Positions 35,352 through 44,070 are shown, numbered from the stretch's first letter. The stretch: 64,000 bases of DNA from Paraburkholderia humisilvae (GCF_902859855.1 NZ_CADIKH010000002.1:186001-250000), one strand, 5' to 3'. Numbers and translations: made by a program. Notes: generated by a model not told the origin, from the letters alone.

Positions 35352-37454
35352 TTACCCCTTGCGGTCGCGCAGCGTGATCACCGCGGCCAGCACCACGAGA
35401 CCATTGATGATGTCGCGTACCGCGGGCGGCACCGTGGTGCCGGCCAGCAGCGTGCCGAGCGCGGTCAGCAGCAGCGCGCCCCCGAACACGCCGAGATAGT
35501 GGCCGCGTCCGCCGGTGATCAGCGCACCGCCGACCACCACGACCGCGATCGACGGCAGCAGGTACGGGTCGCCCATGCCGAGAAAAGCCTGGTTGCTGAA
35601 GCCCGCGAGCAGCAAGCCGACCACAGCCGAACAGAGCGCCGACAGGCAGTACACGGCGATCAGCGTCGCGCCGACCCGCACGCCCGACAGCTTCGCGGCG
35701 GCCGGCGAGTTGCCGACCGCATAGACGCGCCGGCCGAACGCGGTGCGATGCAACAGCAGCAGCGCGATCGCAAGCACGAGCGGCACGCTCCACGCGGCGA
35801 GCGACAGCGGTCCGACGTGATCATTGGTGAAACTGGCGATCGCGGGCGGCGCCCAGCCTTGCGGCGAACCGTTGCAGTAGATCAGCGTGAGCCCTTGGAG
35901 GAGGCCGTTCGCCGCCAGCGTGACGACGATCGGCGGCAGGCCGAGCATGACGACGCCGATACCGTTGAACAGCCCCACCAGCAAGCCGGCCGCGAGCACG
36001 GCCGGCACCGCCCACCAGGCGGCATCATTCACACCATGCGTGAGGCCGGTCAGCAGCACGCCTGACATCGTGATCAGCCATGGCACCGACAGATCGAGAC
36101 CGCCGGTCAGAATCACCGCGCCCTGGCCGAGGCCGAGAATCGCGAGAAACAACGCGAGCGTCAGCAGGCTGCTATAGAAATTCGCGCTGACGAGAACGCC
36201 CGGACCGTAGACGAAGCCGGTGACCGCGATGACGCCGAGAAAAAGCAGATACGCGGGCACGATGTACTTCACCCACTCGCGATTGCGTTCGATCCAATCG
36301 GTGAGCCAACGGCCCGACAGCTCGGTGTTCGCGATCGGCTTGAAGTCCTTGACTTCGAAACTGACGCGGCGCGCGCCGCTGCGTCCGTTCTGCGCGCGCG
36401 TGCCGGTGCGCCACGCTTTCATCCACTGCAGCGCGTGCCGCGCGGATTCATGCGCGGCCGACTGCTTGCCGATCGACGAACCGAGCACCGCGAGAATCAG
36501 AATCACCGCTTCGGCGATCGTCGTGAAAAACGCGGACACGTTCAGCACGAGCATGATATTGACGGTCAGCATCAGCGTCATCGCGGCGAACACGGTGCCC
36601 ACGCAGCCTCCGCGTCCGCCGCCGAGCCACGTGCCGCCGAGCACGACCGCGGTGAACATCGACAGCAGCAGCGGCCGTCCGACGAGCGGATCGGCGGAAC
36701 CGGTTTGCGCGGACACATAGAGCCCCGCGGCCGCGTAGAACATGCCGGCGAGCACATAGGTCATGATCCGGTAGCGCGTGACCGGCGTGCCGTTCGCATA
36801 CGCGCTATCGGGCTCGCTGCCGATCGCATACAGGCCGACGCCGAAGCGCGTGCGGCGCACAAATGCCCAGACAAGCAGCGCGACGATCAGGATGCCGGCT
36901 GACATCGGCAGCTTGTTCGGAATCAGATCGGACGTGATAAAGCCCGCGAACTGGTCGCCGACGCTGCCGCCCGGTTTGTTCTGGATCAACAGCGTCAGAC
37001 CTTGCACCATGAACATCGTGGCGAGCGTGACGACGATCGATTGCAGCCGGAACCATGCGATCAGCGCGCCGTTGATCAGGCCAAACCCGCCGCCGATCGC
37101 GATGATCAGCGCGGCGCCGGCCCATTGCTCGACCGGCGTGCCGTGCACGAAACGCACGGCGAGCACGTTCGCGAGCGACAGCACCGCCGACGCGGACAGA
37201 TCGAAGCCGCCGCTCAATACGACGATCGTTTGCCCGATCGCGACGAGCGCGAGCGTCGTGGCGCTCGAAATGAGCGAGCCGACGTCGTAGAAGCCGACCG
37301 GTGTCGCGGACAGCGCGATCCACGCGATCAGCATCGCGACCAGCGCGCCGATCGCGATGATCAGGCCGCGATAATGGTCGATGCGAGCCCCGAGGCCAAG
37401 GCGCGCGCCGGGCCGCACGATCTCGCTGTCGGGAGAGGCGATTGCGTTGCTCAT
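35352..37454 (-). CDS. ABC transporter permease: two RbsC-type domains fused in one chain
   Basis: 700-aa membrane protein containing two complete BPD_transp_2 permeases. Half 1 (about residues 30-335): ALVAIGQTIVVLSGGFDLSA, LQSIVVTLATMFMVQGLTL, YAIGSEPDSAYANGTPV, and AVVLGGTWLGGGRGGCVGT. Linker (about 335-395) is charged and Arg-rich. Half 2 (about 395-700): LGLGQGAVILTGGLDLSVPW, LPPIVVTLAANGLLQGLTL, YAVGNSPAAAKLSGVRVGA and VVVVGGALITGGRGHYLGVF. A normal RbsC transporter uses a homodimer of ~330-residue permeases, so this chain can form the whole pore. Flanked by its ATPase and the dehydrogenase gene. Confidence 0.92.
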   Translation of the reverse strand: MSNAIASPDSEIVRPGARLGLGARIDHYRGLIIAIGALVAMLIAWIALSATPVGFYDVGSLISSATTLALVAIGQTIVVLSGGFDLSASAVLSLANVLAVRFVHGTPVEQWAGAALIIAIGGGFGLINGALIAWFRLQSIVVTLATMFMVQGLTLLIQNKPGGSVGDQFAGFITSDLIPNKLPMSAGILIVALLVWAFVRRTRFGVGLYAIGSEPDSAYANGTPVTRYRIMTYVLAGMFYAAAGLYVSAQTGSADPLVGRPLLLSMFTAVVLGGTWLGGGRGGCVGTVFAAMTLMLTVNIMLVLNVSAFFTTIAEAVILILAVLGSSIGKQSAAHESARHALQWMKAWRTGTRAQNGRSGARRVSFEVKDFKPIANTELSGRWLTDWIERNREWVKYIVPAYLLFLGVIAVTGFVYGPGVLVSANFYSSLLTLALFLAILGLGQGAVILTGGLDLSVPWLITMSGVLLTGLTHGVNDAAWWAVPAVLAAGLLVGLFNGIGVVMLGLPPIVVTLAANGLLQGLTLIYCNGSPQGWAPPAIASFTNDHVGPLSLAAWSVPLVLAIALLLLHRTAFGRRVYAVGNSPAAAKLSGVRVGATLIAVYCLSALCSAVVGLLLAGFSNQAFLGMGDPYLLPSIAVVVVGGALITGGRGHYLGVFGGALLLTALGTLLAGTTVPPAVRDIINGLVVLAAVITLRDRKG

Positions 37455-37521
37455 GATGTTTCCTTGTAACCTGAATGGCGCGGGGCCGGGTCGATCGCGT
37501 TCACTGCGGCGTCCTTGCGGT

Positions 37522-39060
37522 TCAGCTCGCCAGCATCCTGCGCATCACGTTCTCTTCAGTCAGCCTGTCGCCGTCGAGTTCGGCGACGTTACGTCCGCGG
37601 TACATCACCGATACGCGATCGCACACGTTGACCAGCTCGGGCACGTCGGTCGAGTAGAACAGCACCGCGCCGCCCGCCGCCGCGAACGCGCGCATCAGCA
37701 CGAAAATCTGGTGCTTGGTGCCGACGTCGATGCCGCGCGTCGGGTCGAACATCAGCCACACGCGGCTTTGCGTCAGCAGCCACTTGGCCATCGCGATCTT
37801 CTGCTGATTGCCGCCGGAAAACGACAGGCACGGTTTGTACACCGCGCGCGGATTCACTTCCATTTGCGCCAGCACGCGCTCGATCGCCGCGCGCTCGCGC
37901 TTGCGGTCGATCAGGCCCAAACGCGTGTAGCGCGTGATCACCGGCAGCGAGATGTTTTCGCCGCCCGGCAGACGTAGGAACAGACCTTCGGTCTTGCGGT
38001 CCTCAGGCAGCAGGCTCGTGGCGACGCCGGCTTTCAGCGAATCGGCGGTCGACGTGAGCGTGACCGCACGGCCGTCGACCAGCATCTGCCCGGCGTCGAA
38101 ATACTCGGCGCCGAACAGCGCCTCGAACAGCTCGCGCTGTCCCATCCCTTGCAGTGCGGCGATGCCATGCACTTCGCCGGCTTTCAACGTGAGGCTGAAA
38201 TCGTCGACGACGCCGTCGACGCGCGCATTGCGCAGTTCGAGCGCCGGCGACGGCGCGGTGAACGTCGGCGGCGACTTCGGCGGGTACTTCGCTTCCATTG
38301 AGCGGCCGATCACGAGGCGAATCACTTCGTCATCGGAGATGTCCTTCGTGTCGAACGCGCCGACGTCGCGGCCGTTGCGGTAGATCGTCAGGCTGTCGCA
38401 GAACTCGCGCACTTCCTGCATCCGGTGCGAGATAAACACGAAGGTGACGCCGCGCGCCTTCATCTCGTCGATGCGGCGCGCGAGCCACGCGACGTCACGG
38501 CCCGATAGCGCCGAGGTCGGCTCGTCGAGCAGCAGCACCTGAGGCTCGCGGATCATCGCCTTGGCGATTTCAATTTTTTGCCGCACCGGCAGCGCGAGGT
38601 CGCGCACATAGGCGCCAGGCCGCACGTCGGTCAGCTCGAGCTTGTCGAGCCACTGTGCGACGTGCCGCTGCGCGTCCGCGCGCTTGATGCGGCCGAACAG
38701 GCCCGACGGTTCATTGCCGAGCAGCAGGTTCTGTGCAACCGTCAGATCGCGCACCAGCGTCATCTCCTGAAACGCGGTCTGCACGCCGGCGCGATGCGCG
38801 TCCTTCGGCTCGCGCATCTGCACGTCGCGGCCGAGAATCGCGATGCGGCCTTCGTCCGGCCGGATCAGGCCGGACAGCAGCTTGACGGTGGTCGACTTGC
38901 CGGCGCCGTTCTCGCCGAGCAGCGCATGCACGGCGCCGCGCCGCACCTGGAACGACGCGCTGTTCAGCGCGACCGTGGCGCCAAAGCGCTTGGTGACGTT
39001 CGCGACGTCGATCGCCCAGTGATCCGCGTGGGTTTCGCGAGGTTCGGTCATGACCGTCAT
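37522..39060 (-). CDS. Sugar ABC transporter ATP-binding protein, double NBD with altered second site
   Basis: 512-aa ATPase. NBD1: Walker A GENGAGKS (49-56), Walker [12 protein letters not shown], but the signature reads LALPVRQKIEIAKAM where related proteins have LSxGxQQ. NBD2: signature LSFSGGNQQKIAMAKWL is intact, but the Walker B reads LMFDPTRGIDVGTK, so the Asp of the Walker B becomes Phe and the catalytic Glu becomes Asp. Its paired site is therefore probably weak or non-hydrolytic. ATG 39060 has GGAG 8 bp upstream. It pairs with the fused permease 67 bp downstream. Confidence 0.9.
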   Translation of the reverse strand: MTVMTEPRETHADHWAIDVANVTKRFGATVALNSASFQVRRGAVHALLGENGAGKSTTVKLLSGLIRPDEGRIAILGRDVQMREPKDAHRAGVQTAFQEMTLVRDLTVAQNLLLGNEPSGLFGRIKRADAQRHVAQWLDKLELTDVRPGAYVRDLALPVRQKIEIAKAMIREPQVLLLDEPTSALSGRDVAWLARRIDEMKARGVTFVFISHRMQEVREFCDSLTIYRNGRDVGAFDTKDISDDEVIRLVIGRSMEAKYPPKSPPTFTAPSPALELRNARVDGVVDDFSLTLKAGEVHGIAALQGMGQRELFEALFGAEYFDAGQMLVDGRAVTLTSTADSLKAGVATSLLPEDRKTEGLFLRLPGGENISLPVITRYTRLGLIDRKRERAAIERVLAQMEVNPRAVYKPCLSFSGGNQQKIAMAKWLLTQSRVWLMFDPTRGIDVGTKHQIFVLMRAFAAAGGAVLFYSTDVPELVNVCDRVSVMYRGRNVAELDGDRLTEENVMRRMLAS

Positions 39061-39141
39061 CGTCGGACTCCGTTGCAACGTGAGGGGTTGAGCATGGCGC
39101 GTTCAGGGGTCGACTTCGACCCCGGTGGCCCTTGATTGCCC

Positions 39142-40293
39142 TTAGTCGCCTTTGCCGGTCAGTGCGGCGTTGAAGCCGACTTCGCTGGTCTCGGGCGAAT
39201 AGATGTCCGCGAACCAGCCCGGCGGCACCTTGTCCGGCGGGAAGGCCGTGCAGCCGGCGCGCAATTCCGCGATCGAGCCGGTCTGGCACAGCTTCGACTG
39301 CGACGTTTCGACGAGCGGCAGCTTGAGCGTCACGCGCGCCGGGATGTCCTTGCCGTCGAGCTTCTGCACCGCGAGCTTCAGCGCCAGCGCGCCGGAATAG
39401 GGCGGCGAACCGTACGAGATGGACGGGTAGCCGATCGAGCGATACGCGCCTTCGCCCTTCACGGTGCCAGGCGGCAGCATCTGGATGCGGTGCCCGTTCG
39501 ACGACTCGCCCGCGCACGGCTTGATCTTGTTGTCCGGAATGCCCGCGTCCAGCTGCATCGACGCGGCGGTGAAGCAGCCGACCTGCATCCACAGGCCGTC
39601 GATCTTGTCCCAGCTGTTGGTCGCGAGAATCTTCGACAGTTCGGTCTTCGCGGTCGCCTGGCTCCACATGCCGGTGCCTTCCGCGACGATCTTGATGCCC
39701 GGGTACTTCGCGAACACGGCTTTGGCCGCTTCGGTGCGTGCGCGGTCGACCGAGGTGCCCGGCACGCCGGTGATCATCACGATATTGCCTTTGCCGTTCA
39801 AGGTCTTCGCGAGCCAGTCGGCGGTGACGGTGCCCGCCTGGTTCTGATCGATCGTGATGTTGTGCGCGCACGGCTCGGTCACTTCGCCGTCGTACGCGAT
39901 GACCACGACGCCTTTCGAGCAGGCGTTCCTGATCGCGCGATTGAGTGCGGTCGGCGAGATCGGATAGATTACGATCGCCTTCGCGCCGGCCTGCACCATC
40001 GAATTGATCTGCTGAATCTGCCGTTGCGCATCGGTGCCGGCGACCTGCACTTCGAGATCGACCTTGTCCTTCAGCTCAGGTGTCGCGGCCATCGCCTTGA
40101 CCATATTGGCCGCTTCGGTCTGCCAATCGTTACCGACGTAACTCATCGACAGAAAGATCTTGTACTTGCCCGCGGCCACGGCTGGCCCGGATAAGGTGAG
40201 GCCGCCGATACACGCCGCGGCGAGCGACGCTCCGAGCGCGGCACTGCGTAGCAGCCGCCTCGCACGACCAAGGATGTGCGTCAAAACGTTCAT
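39142..40293 (-). CDS. Periplasmic sugar-binding protein (Peripla_BP_4 type), second transporter
   Basis: 383-aa receptor, longer than RbsB (~300). Signal peptide to about residue 42 (LRSAALGASLAAACIGGLTL, ending GPAVAAG). Fold motifs: LSMSYVGNDWQTEAANMVKA, QIQQINSMVQAGAKAIVIYP, VVVIAYDGEVTEPCAHNITI, IVMITGVPGTSVDRARTEAA and GLWMQVGCFTAASMQLDAG. Several Cys residues in the C-terminal half (ACSKG, EPCAHN, KLCQTG, RAGCTAF) could form disulfides. Start is ATG 40293 with GGAGG 5 bp upstream; a TTG that overlaps the Shine-Dalgarno is rejected. Ligand unknown. Confidence 0.9.
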   Translation of the reverse strand: MNVLTHILGRARRLLRSAALGASLAAACIGGLTLSGPAVAAGKYKIFLSMSYVGNDWQTEAANMVKAMAATPELKDKVDLEVQVAGTDAQRQIQQINSMVQAGAKAIVIYPISPTALNRAIRNACSKGVVVIAYDGEVTEPCAHNITIDQNQAGTVTADWLAKTLNGKGNIVMITGVPGTSVDRARTEAAKAVFAKYPGIKIVAEGTGMWSQATAKTELSKILATNSWDKIDGLWMQVGCFTAASMQLDAGIPDNKIKPCAGESSNGHRIQMLPPGTVKGEGAYRSIGYPSISYGSPPYSGALALKLAVQKLDGKDIPARVTLKLPLVETSQSKLCQTGSIAELRAGCTAFPPDKVPPGWFADIYSPETSEVGFNAALTGKGD

Positions 40294-40440
40294 GTCTGCC
40301 TCCAATCCTTCTGGGTTGTGATTGTTCGATTGTGATCCGCGCGTCTGAAGCGCGGTTGTTGTCTTCGCTGTGGTGCTTCTGGTAAAGCGTGCTGCACGCG
40401 CGACTGTCCGACCGCGCGCCAGACGACGACTCGACTGCGC

Positions 40441-41226
40441 TTACCCTGCGGTGTTTTCGACGTGCGGCACGCGCGCCGAATCCGGCAGGCGCAGCCCCGC
40501 CGAACCGGGTACGACGTCGGGGTCGTGCCCGGGAATCACGATGTCGGCGATCTGCCGGATGCGCTTTAACGACGCGAGTTCGGCCCCGGTCTCGTGCACG
40601 ATGCCGACCGGTACGCCATCGACGATGTTCTCCATGCAGTTCGCGCAATCGCCGGTCACGACGACCACGCCTTGCGCGGTATTCACCGCGACCGACTGAT
40701 GGCCGGGTGTATGGCCCGGTGTCGGGATCACACGCACGCCCGGCACGATGTCGGCGATGCCGTTGACGAACTGCCAGCGGAACCAGGCAAGCGGCTCGCG
40801 GCCGATCAGAAACTCCTGGTAGAACGAAGCCTGGGTCGGCAGCGGACGGCCCGCATATTCCCATTCGGTCTGTTGCACGATGAAGCGCGCGTTGCGAAAG
40901 AGCGTGTTGCCGCCCGAGTGGTCGTAGTGCAGATGCGTGTTGATCACGATATCGACATCGTCCGCGCGCCAGCCGACGTATTCCTTGAGCGCACGCTCGA
41001 GCCGTTCTTCCGGCGCCTGATCGCATGGGCAGATAAAGCTGCTGACCCATCCCGGGTCATGAATGCCGGTATCGACGACGATCTTTTTCTCCGCACCGAC
41101 AATCGCGGTCGACCACACCGGAATACGGATCTGCTGGCCGTAGTAGCGTGCATAGATCAGCGACGACCTGTCGACGGTGAGCCAGCCGGTCGGCATCGCA
41201 ACGACCTTGAGTTCGGGAGTAGCCAC
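40441..41226 (-). CDS. Metallo-beta-lactamase-fold hydrolase (AHL-lactonase-like)
   Basis: 261-aa dinuclear zinc hydrolase. Metal motif His98-x-His100-x-Asp102-His103 (INTHLHYDHSGGN), then TPGHTPGHQSVAV, TGDCANCMENI and a final VIPGHDPDV. This layout equals AiiA/AttM-type N-acyl-homoserine lactonases. In this cluster, hydrolysis of a lactone or of a CoA thioester produced by BKACE is as likely as quorum-signal quenching. Start is GTG 41226 with GGAG 6 bp upstream; the frame is open to 41487, overlapping the BKACE gene, but that part is not family-like. It follows BKACE by 14 bp. Confidence 0.85.
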   Translation of the reverse strand: MATPELKVVAMPTGWLTVDRSSLIYARYYGQQIRIPVWSTAIVGAEKKIVVDTGIHDPGWVSSFICPCDQAPEERLERALKEYVGWRADDVDIVINTHLHYDHSGGNTLFRNARFIVQQTEWEYAGRPLPTQASFYQEFLIGREPLAWFRWQFVNGIADIVPGVRVIPTPGHTPGHQSVAVNTAQGVVVVTGDCANCMENIVDGVPVGIVHETGAELASLKRIRQIADIVIPGHDPDVVPGSAGLRLPDSARVPHVENTAG

Positions 41227-41240
41227 GCTCGTCTCCGCAA

Positions 41241-42173
41241 TCAGAAGTTGACTTCGTTCGCGCCTTTGAGCTTGAGCATCGCGCGCGCTTCCGCCGGGGT
41301 CGCAACTTCGAGCGACAACCCTTCGATTACCTGACGGATCTTCACGACCTGCGCGGCGCTCGATTCGGCGAGCTTGCCGGGTTCGATCCACAGCGAATCT
41401 TCGAGGCCGACGCGCGCGTGCGATCCCTGGGCAACGCCGATCGACGCGAGCGGCAGCTGGTTGCGGCCCGCGCCGAGAATCGACCATACGTAGGCGTCGC
41501 CGAACAGGCGGTCCGCGGTGCGGCGCATATGCATCAGGTCTTCCGGATGACCACCGATTCCACCGAGCAGACCGAACACGCTTTGCACGAAGAACGGCGG
41601 CTTCACGAGCCCGCGGTCGACGAAATGCGCGAGGTTGTACAGGTGCGAGATGTCATAGCACTCGTGCTCGAAACGCGTGCCGTTGTCGCTGCACGAAGTC
41701 AGGATGTACTCGATATCGGCGAACGTATTCTTGAACACGAGGTCGCGGCTCTTTTCGAGGTGCTGGCGCTCCCAGTCGTGCTTGAGGTCCTTGTAGCGCG
41801 CGAGCATCGGATACAGGCCGAAGTTCATCGAGCCCATGTTCAGCGACGCGACCTCGGGCTGGAAGTGATGCGCGGGGCGCAAGCGCTCGGCGACCGTCAT
41901 ATGCGGGCTGCCGCCGGTCGTCAGGTTGATCACCGCGTCGGTTTCGGCCTTGATGCGCGGCAGGAATTCCTGGAACACCGCCGGGTCTTGCGTCGGTCGG
42001 CCGTCTTTCGGGTCGCGCGCGTGCAGGTGCAGGATCGCCGCGCCTTCCTTCGCGGCGGCGAGCGCGGCATCGGCGATCTGCCGCGGCGTCACCGGCAGAT
42101 ACGGCGACATCGACGGAGTATGGATTGCGCCGGTCGGCGCGCAGGTGATGATGACTTTTCGCTTGGCTGCCAT
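41241..42173 (-). CDS. Beta-keto acid cleavage enzyme (BKACE, DUF849 family)
   Basis: 310-aa TIM-barrel zinc enzyme. BKACEs exchange an acyl group between a beta-keto acid and acetyl-CoA, giving acetoacetate and a new acyl-CoA (prototype Kce of lysine fermentation). Motifs: ITCAPTGAIHTPSMSP, zinc His49 and His51 in ILHLHARDP, LTTGGSPHMTVAERL, EVASLNMGSMNFG, FGLLGGIGGHPEDL and the metal Glu region near LEDSLWIEPGKLA. The 3-hydroxy-acid dehydrogenase of the same cluster would supply a beta-keto acid. Substrate specificity cannot be read from these motifs. Stop lies 14 bp before the hydrolase GTG, so the two are translationally close. Confidence 0.92.
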   Translation of the reverse strand: MAAKRKVIITCAPTGAIHTPSMSPYLPVTPRQIADAALAAAKEGAAILHLHARDPKDGRPTQDPAVFQEFLPRIKAETDAVINLTTGGSPHMTVAERLRPAHHFQPEVASLNMGSMNFGLYPMLARYKDLKHDWERQHLEKSRDLVFKNTFADIEYILTSCSDNGTRFEHECYDISHLYNLAHFVDRGLVKPPFFVQSVFGLLGGIGGHPEDLMHMRRTADRLFGDAYVWSILGAGRNQLPLASIGVAQGSHARVGLEDSLWIEPGKLAESSAAQVVKIRQVIEGLSLEVATPAEARAMLKLKGANEVNF

Positions 42174-42318
42174 GTTGTCCTCGTGTTTCGTCAGGTTTTC
42201 GCGGTGGAGTCCGCGAAAGAGAAACCGGTGAAACGGGCCGGCGACGGTTGCGGCCGTTTGAAACTGCCTGAATCGGCCTGGAACCGCGAACCTCAGCGGC
42301 TCCCGTCGCCCGGCGGCG

Positions 42319-43134
42319 CTACAGTACTTCGACGTTGCCGCAAACGGAGATCGCCTGGCCGGAAATGCCCATGCCGGCCGGCGAGCACAGGAACAGCGCG
42401 GTCGCCGCGACTTCCTCGGGCGTCGTCATACGGCGCAGCGAAATCGTGTCGAGATAGCGCCGCTCCATGTCTTCATAGGAGAGACCAAGCTGCTGCGCGC
42501 GCGCGGCGATCACGCGCTCGATGCGCGGCCCTTTGACGATGCCGGGTTGGATCGTATTGACGCGGATACCGGTCGGGCCGAGTTCGATGGCGAGACTTTT
42601 CGTCAGGCCGACGATCGCCCATTTGGTTGCGGAGTAGGGCGTGCGATACGCGTAGCCGAGGCGTCCCGCCACCGACGACAGCGCGATGATCGAACCGCCT
42701 TCGCGTGCCTCGCGCAACAGCGGCACCGCGCGGCGTGCGAAGTAGAACTGGGCGTTGAGATTGATATCGACCGTCTGTTCCCATTCGCCGACGTCGATCT
42801 CGTCGACGCCGCCGGTTGGGCCGGCGATGCCCGCGTTATTGACCAGGACGTCAAGCCCGCCGAGCTGCTTCCTGACGTCGGCGAACACGCGGTCGACCGC
42901 ATCGCGGTCGGCGACGTCCGCGAGCGTTGCCGTGATGGCGGACGGGCCGGCTTTCGACGCTGGCTCCTGAGTGTGCTGCAGCGCATCGATGGCCTGCTCG
43001 CTCGCGTCGCATACATGCACGCGCGCGCCGGTTTCGACGAACGCCTGTGCGATCGCGAGGCCGATGCCGGATGCGCCGCCCGTCACCAGCACGCGCAGAC
43101 CCGCGCGCGGCGTCAACATGGATAGAATCGTCAT
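42319..43134 (-). CDS. Short-chain dehydrogenase/reductase
   Basis: 271-aa classical SDR. Cofactor motif VTGGASGIGLAIAQAF, DVADRD, NNAGIAG, catalytic Ser in IIALSSVAGRLG and YSATK (Tyr-x3-Lys), and IRVNTIQPGIVKGPR. It resembles sugar- or polyol-oxidising SDRs; a first oxidation to a lactone or ketose is a fair guess given the SMP-30 lactonase in the cluster. ATG 43134 is chosen with GGAG 9 bp upstream; the frame is open to 43257 but has no family sequence there. Lies between GntR and BKACE genes. Confidence 0.88.
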   Translation of the reverse strand: MTILSMLTPRAGLRVLVTGGASGIGLAIAQAFVETGARVHVCDASEQAIDALQHTQEPASKAGPSAITATLADVADRDAVDRVFADVRKQLGGLDVLVNNAGIAGPTGGVDEIDVGEWEQTVDINLNAQFYFARRAVPLLREAREGGSIIALSSVAGRLGYAYRTPYSATKWAIVGLTKSLAIELGPTGIRVNTIQPGIVKGPRIERVIAARAQQLGLSYEDMERRYLDTISLRRMTTPEEVAATALFLCSPAGMGISGQAISVCGNVEVL

Positions 43135-43310
43135 TGCTGTTGTCTCCGTCGTAATCCGTATGGGGTATGTCCGTCGTGTGTCCGCGATACGACCACGGCG
43201 GACAACGATTCGGTCTACTACGCGATACTTCGACTCCGTGGAACGGCTGTGACGCATGCTGCGTGCCTTCGGGCGCGCGCTGCTGCCGTGTGCGCGTCCG
43301 CGCAGTGTCG

Positions 43311-44015
43311 TTACGCGCTCGCCTCCTGCTGTTCGACTAACCGCTCACGCAAATCGTCCGCCGATTCGCCGATGTCCTGCGCGATGCCCGCGCGCGCGCC
43401 TTCGCCGTCACCGCGCCACAGCGCTTCGACGATCAGGCGGTGTGCGTCCATCGAGCGCCGCATATGCGGAATGTCCGGCGCGACCAGATTCAGGAACGGG
43501 CCGATGCGCATCCACAGGTTCTGGATCGTCGCGAGCGTCACATCGCTTGCGCCATGCGTGTAAATCGCCACATGGAATTCGAAATTGCTGCGCAGATAGG
43601 CAGAGACGTCGCCGGCTTCAACATGCGCGTCCATCGTGTCGAATACCTGCTGCAGTGTCGCGAGATGCGCGTGCGACATCCGCGTCGCGGCACGCGCGGC
43701 GACGCAGCCTTCGAGCGCGATGCGCACGTCGCGCAATTCTTCGAGCAGCTCGAGGGTCATCGGCGGCACCATCAGCGCGCGGCCGGGGCCGTCGATCAGC
43801 GCGCCTTCGGCTTGCAGGCGCGTCATCGCGCCGCGGACCGGCATCGTCGACGAACCGACTGCATCCGCGACGCCGCGCAGGCTCAGCAACTGGCCGGGTG
43901 CGAAACGGCCGGTCATGATCGCTTCGCGCAATTGCGCGTAGACGCGGCTCGCCATCGTGTCCCTTGCCACCAGTTCGAGCGGCGGCAGCTCTTTCGTCGC
44001 TACGCGGGTTGTCAC
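43311..44015 (-). CDS. GntR-family transcriptional regulator, FCD domain
   Basis: 234-aa regulator. N-terminal winged HTH (ASRVYAQLREAIMTGRFAPG, LSLRGVADAVGSSTMPVRGA) and a C-terminal FCD ligand domain (LEELRDVRIALEGCVAARAA, NFEFHVAIYTHG, HMRRSMDAHRLIVEALWRGD). FCD regulators usually sense a sugar acid or organic acid of the pathway they control. The start is GTG 44015 with GGAGG 5 bp upstream; an upstream ATG at 44114 is less likely. It leads the nine-gene leftward cluster. A perfect palindrome at 44061-44070 could be its operator. Confidence 0.88.
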   Translation of the reverse strand: MTTRVATKELPPLELVARDTMASRVYAQLREAIMTGRFAPGQLLSLRGVADAVGSSTMPVRGAMTRLQAEGALIDGPGRALMVPPMTLELLEELRDVRIALEGCVAARAATRMSHAHLATLQQVFDTMDAHVEAGDVSAYLRSNFEFHVAIYTHGASDVTLATIQNLWMRIGPFLNLVAPDIPHMRRSMDAHRLIVEALWRGDGEGARAGIAQDIGESADDLRERLVEQQEASA

Positions 44016-44060
44016 AAGTTCCTCCAGGCGTCCTGGGCGAATCGGTTGCGATGTGTGACC

Positions 44061-44070
44061 TGTGATCACA
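44061..44070. promoter_or_regulatory. Palindrome upstream of gntR, likely operator
   Basis: TGTGATCACA, a perfect 10-bp palindrome 46 bp upstream of the GntR start. It fits the GT-N-AC pattern of FCD-type GntR operators. A partial CRP-like reading (TGTGA abutting TCACA) is possible but lacks the 6-bp spacer. Confidence 0.5.

Noticed and set aside
34258..35793. 511-aa version of the 3-hydroxy-acid dehydrogenase reaching back into the permease gene
   Set aside because: The added N-terminal 179 residues are Arg-rich sequence antisense or frame-shifted to the permease, while the family start is at 35256.
40441..41226. Quorum-quenching N-acyl-homoserine lactonase as a firm call
   Set aside because: The motif order matches, but no luxI/luxR-type gene is near and its place inside a carbon-use cluster makes a lactone or thioester hydrolase equally likely.
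33292..44015. L-carnitine degradation locus (L-carnitine dehydrogenase plus BKACE)
   Set aside because: The dehydrogenase matches lambda-crystallin/L-gulonate 3-dehydrogenase better, the transporter is of the sugar rather than betaine type, and an SMP-30 lactonase and sugar SDR are present.
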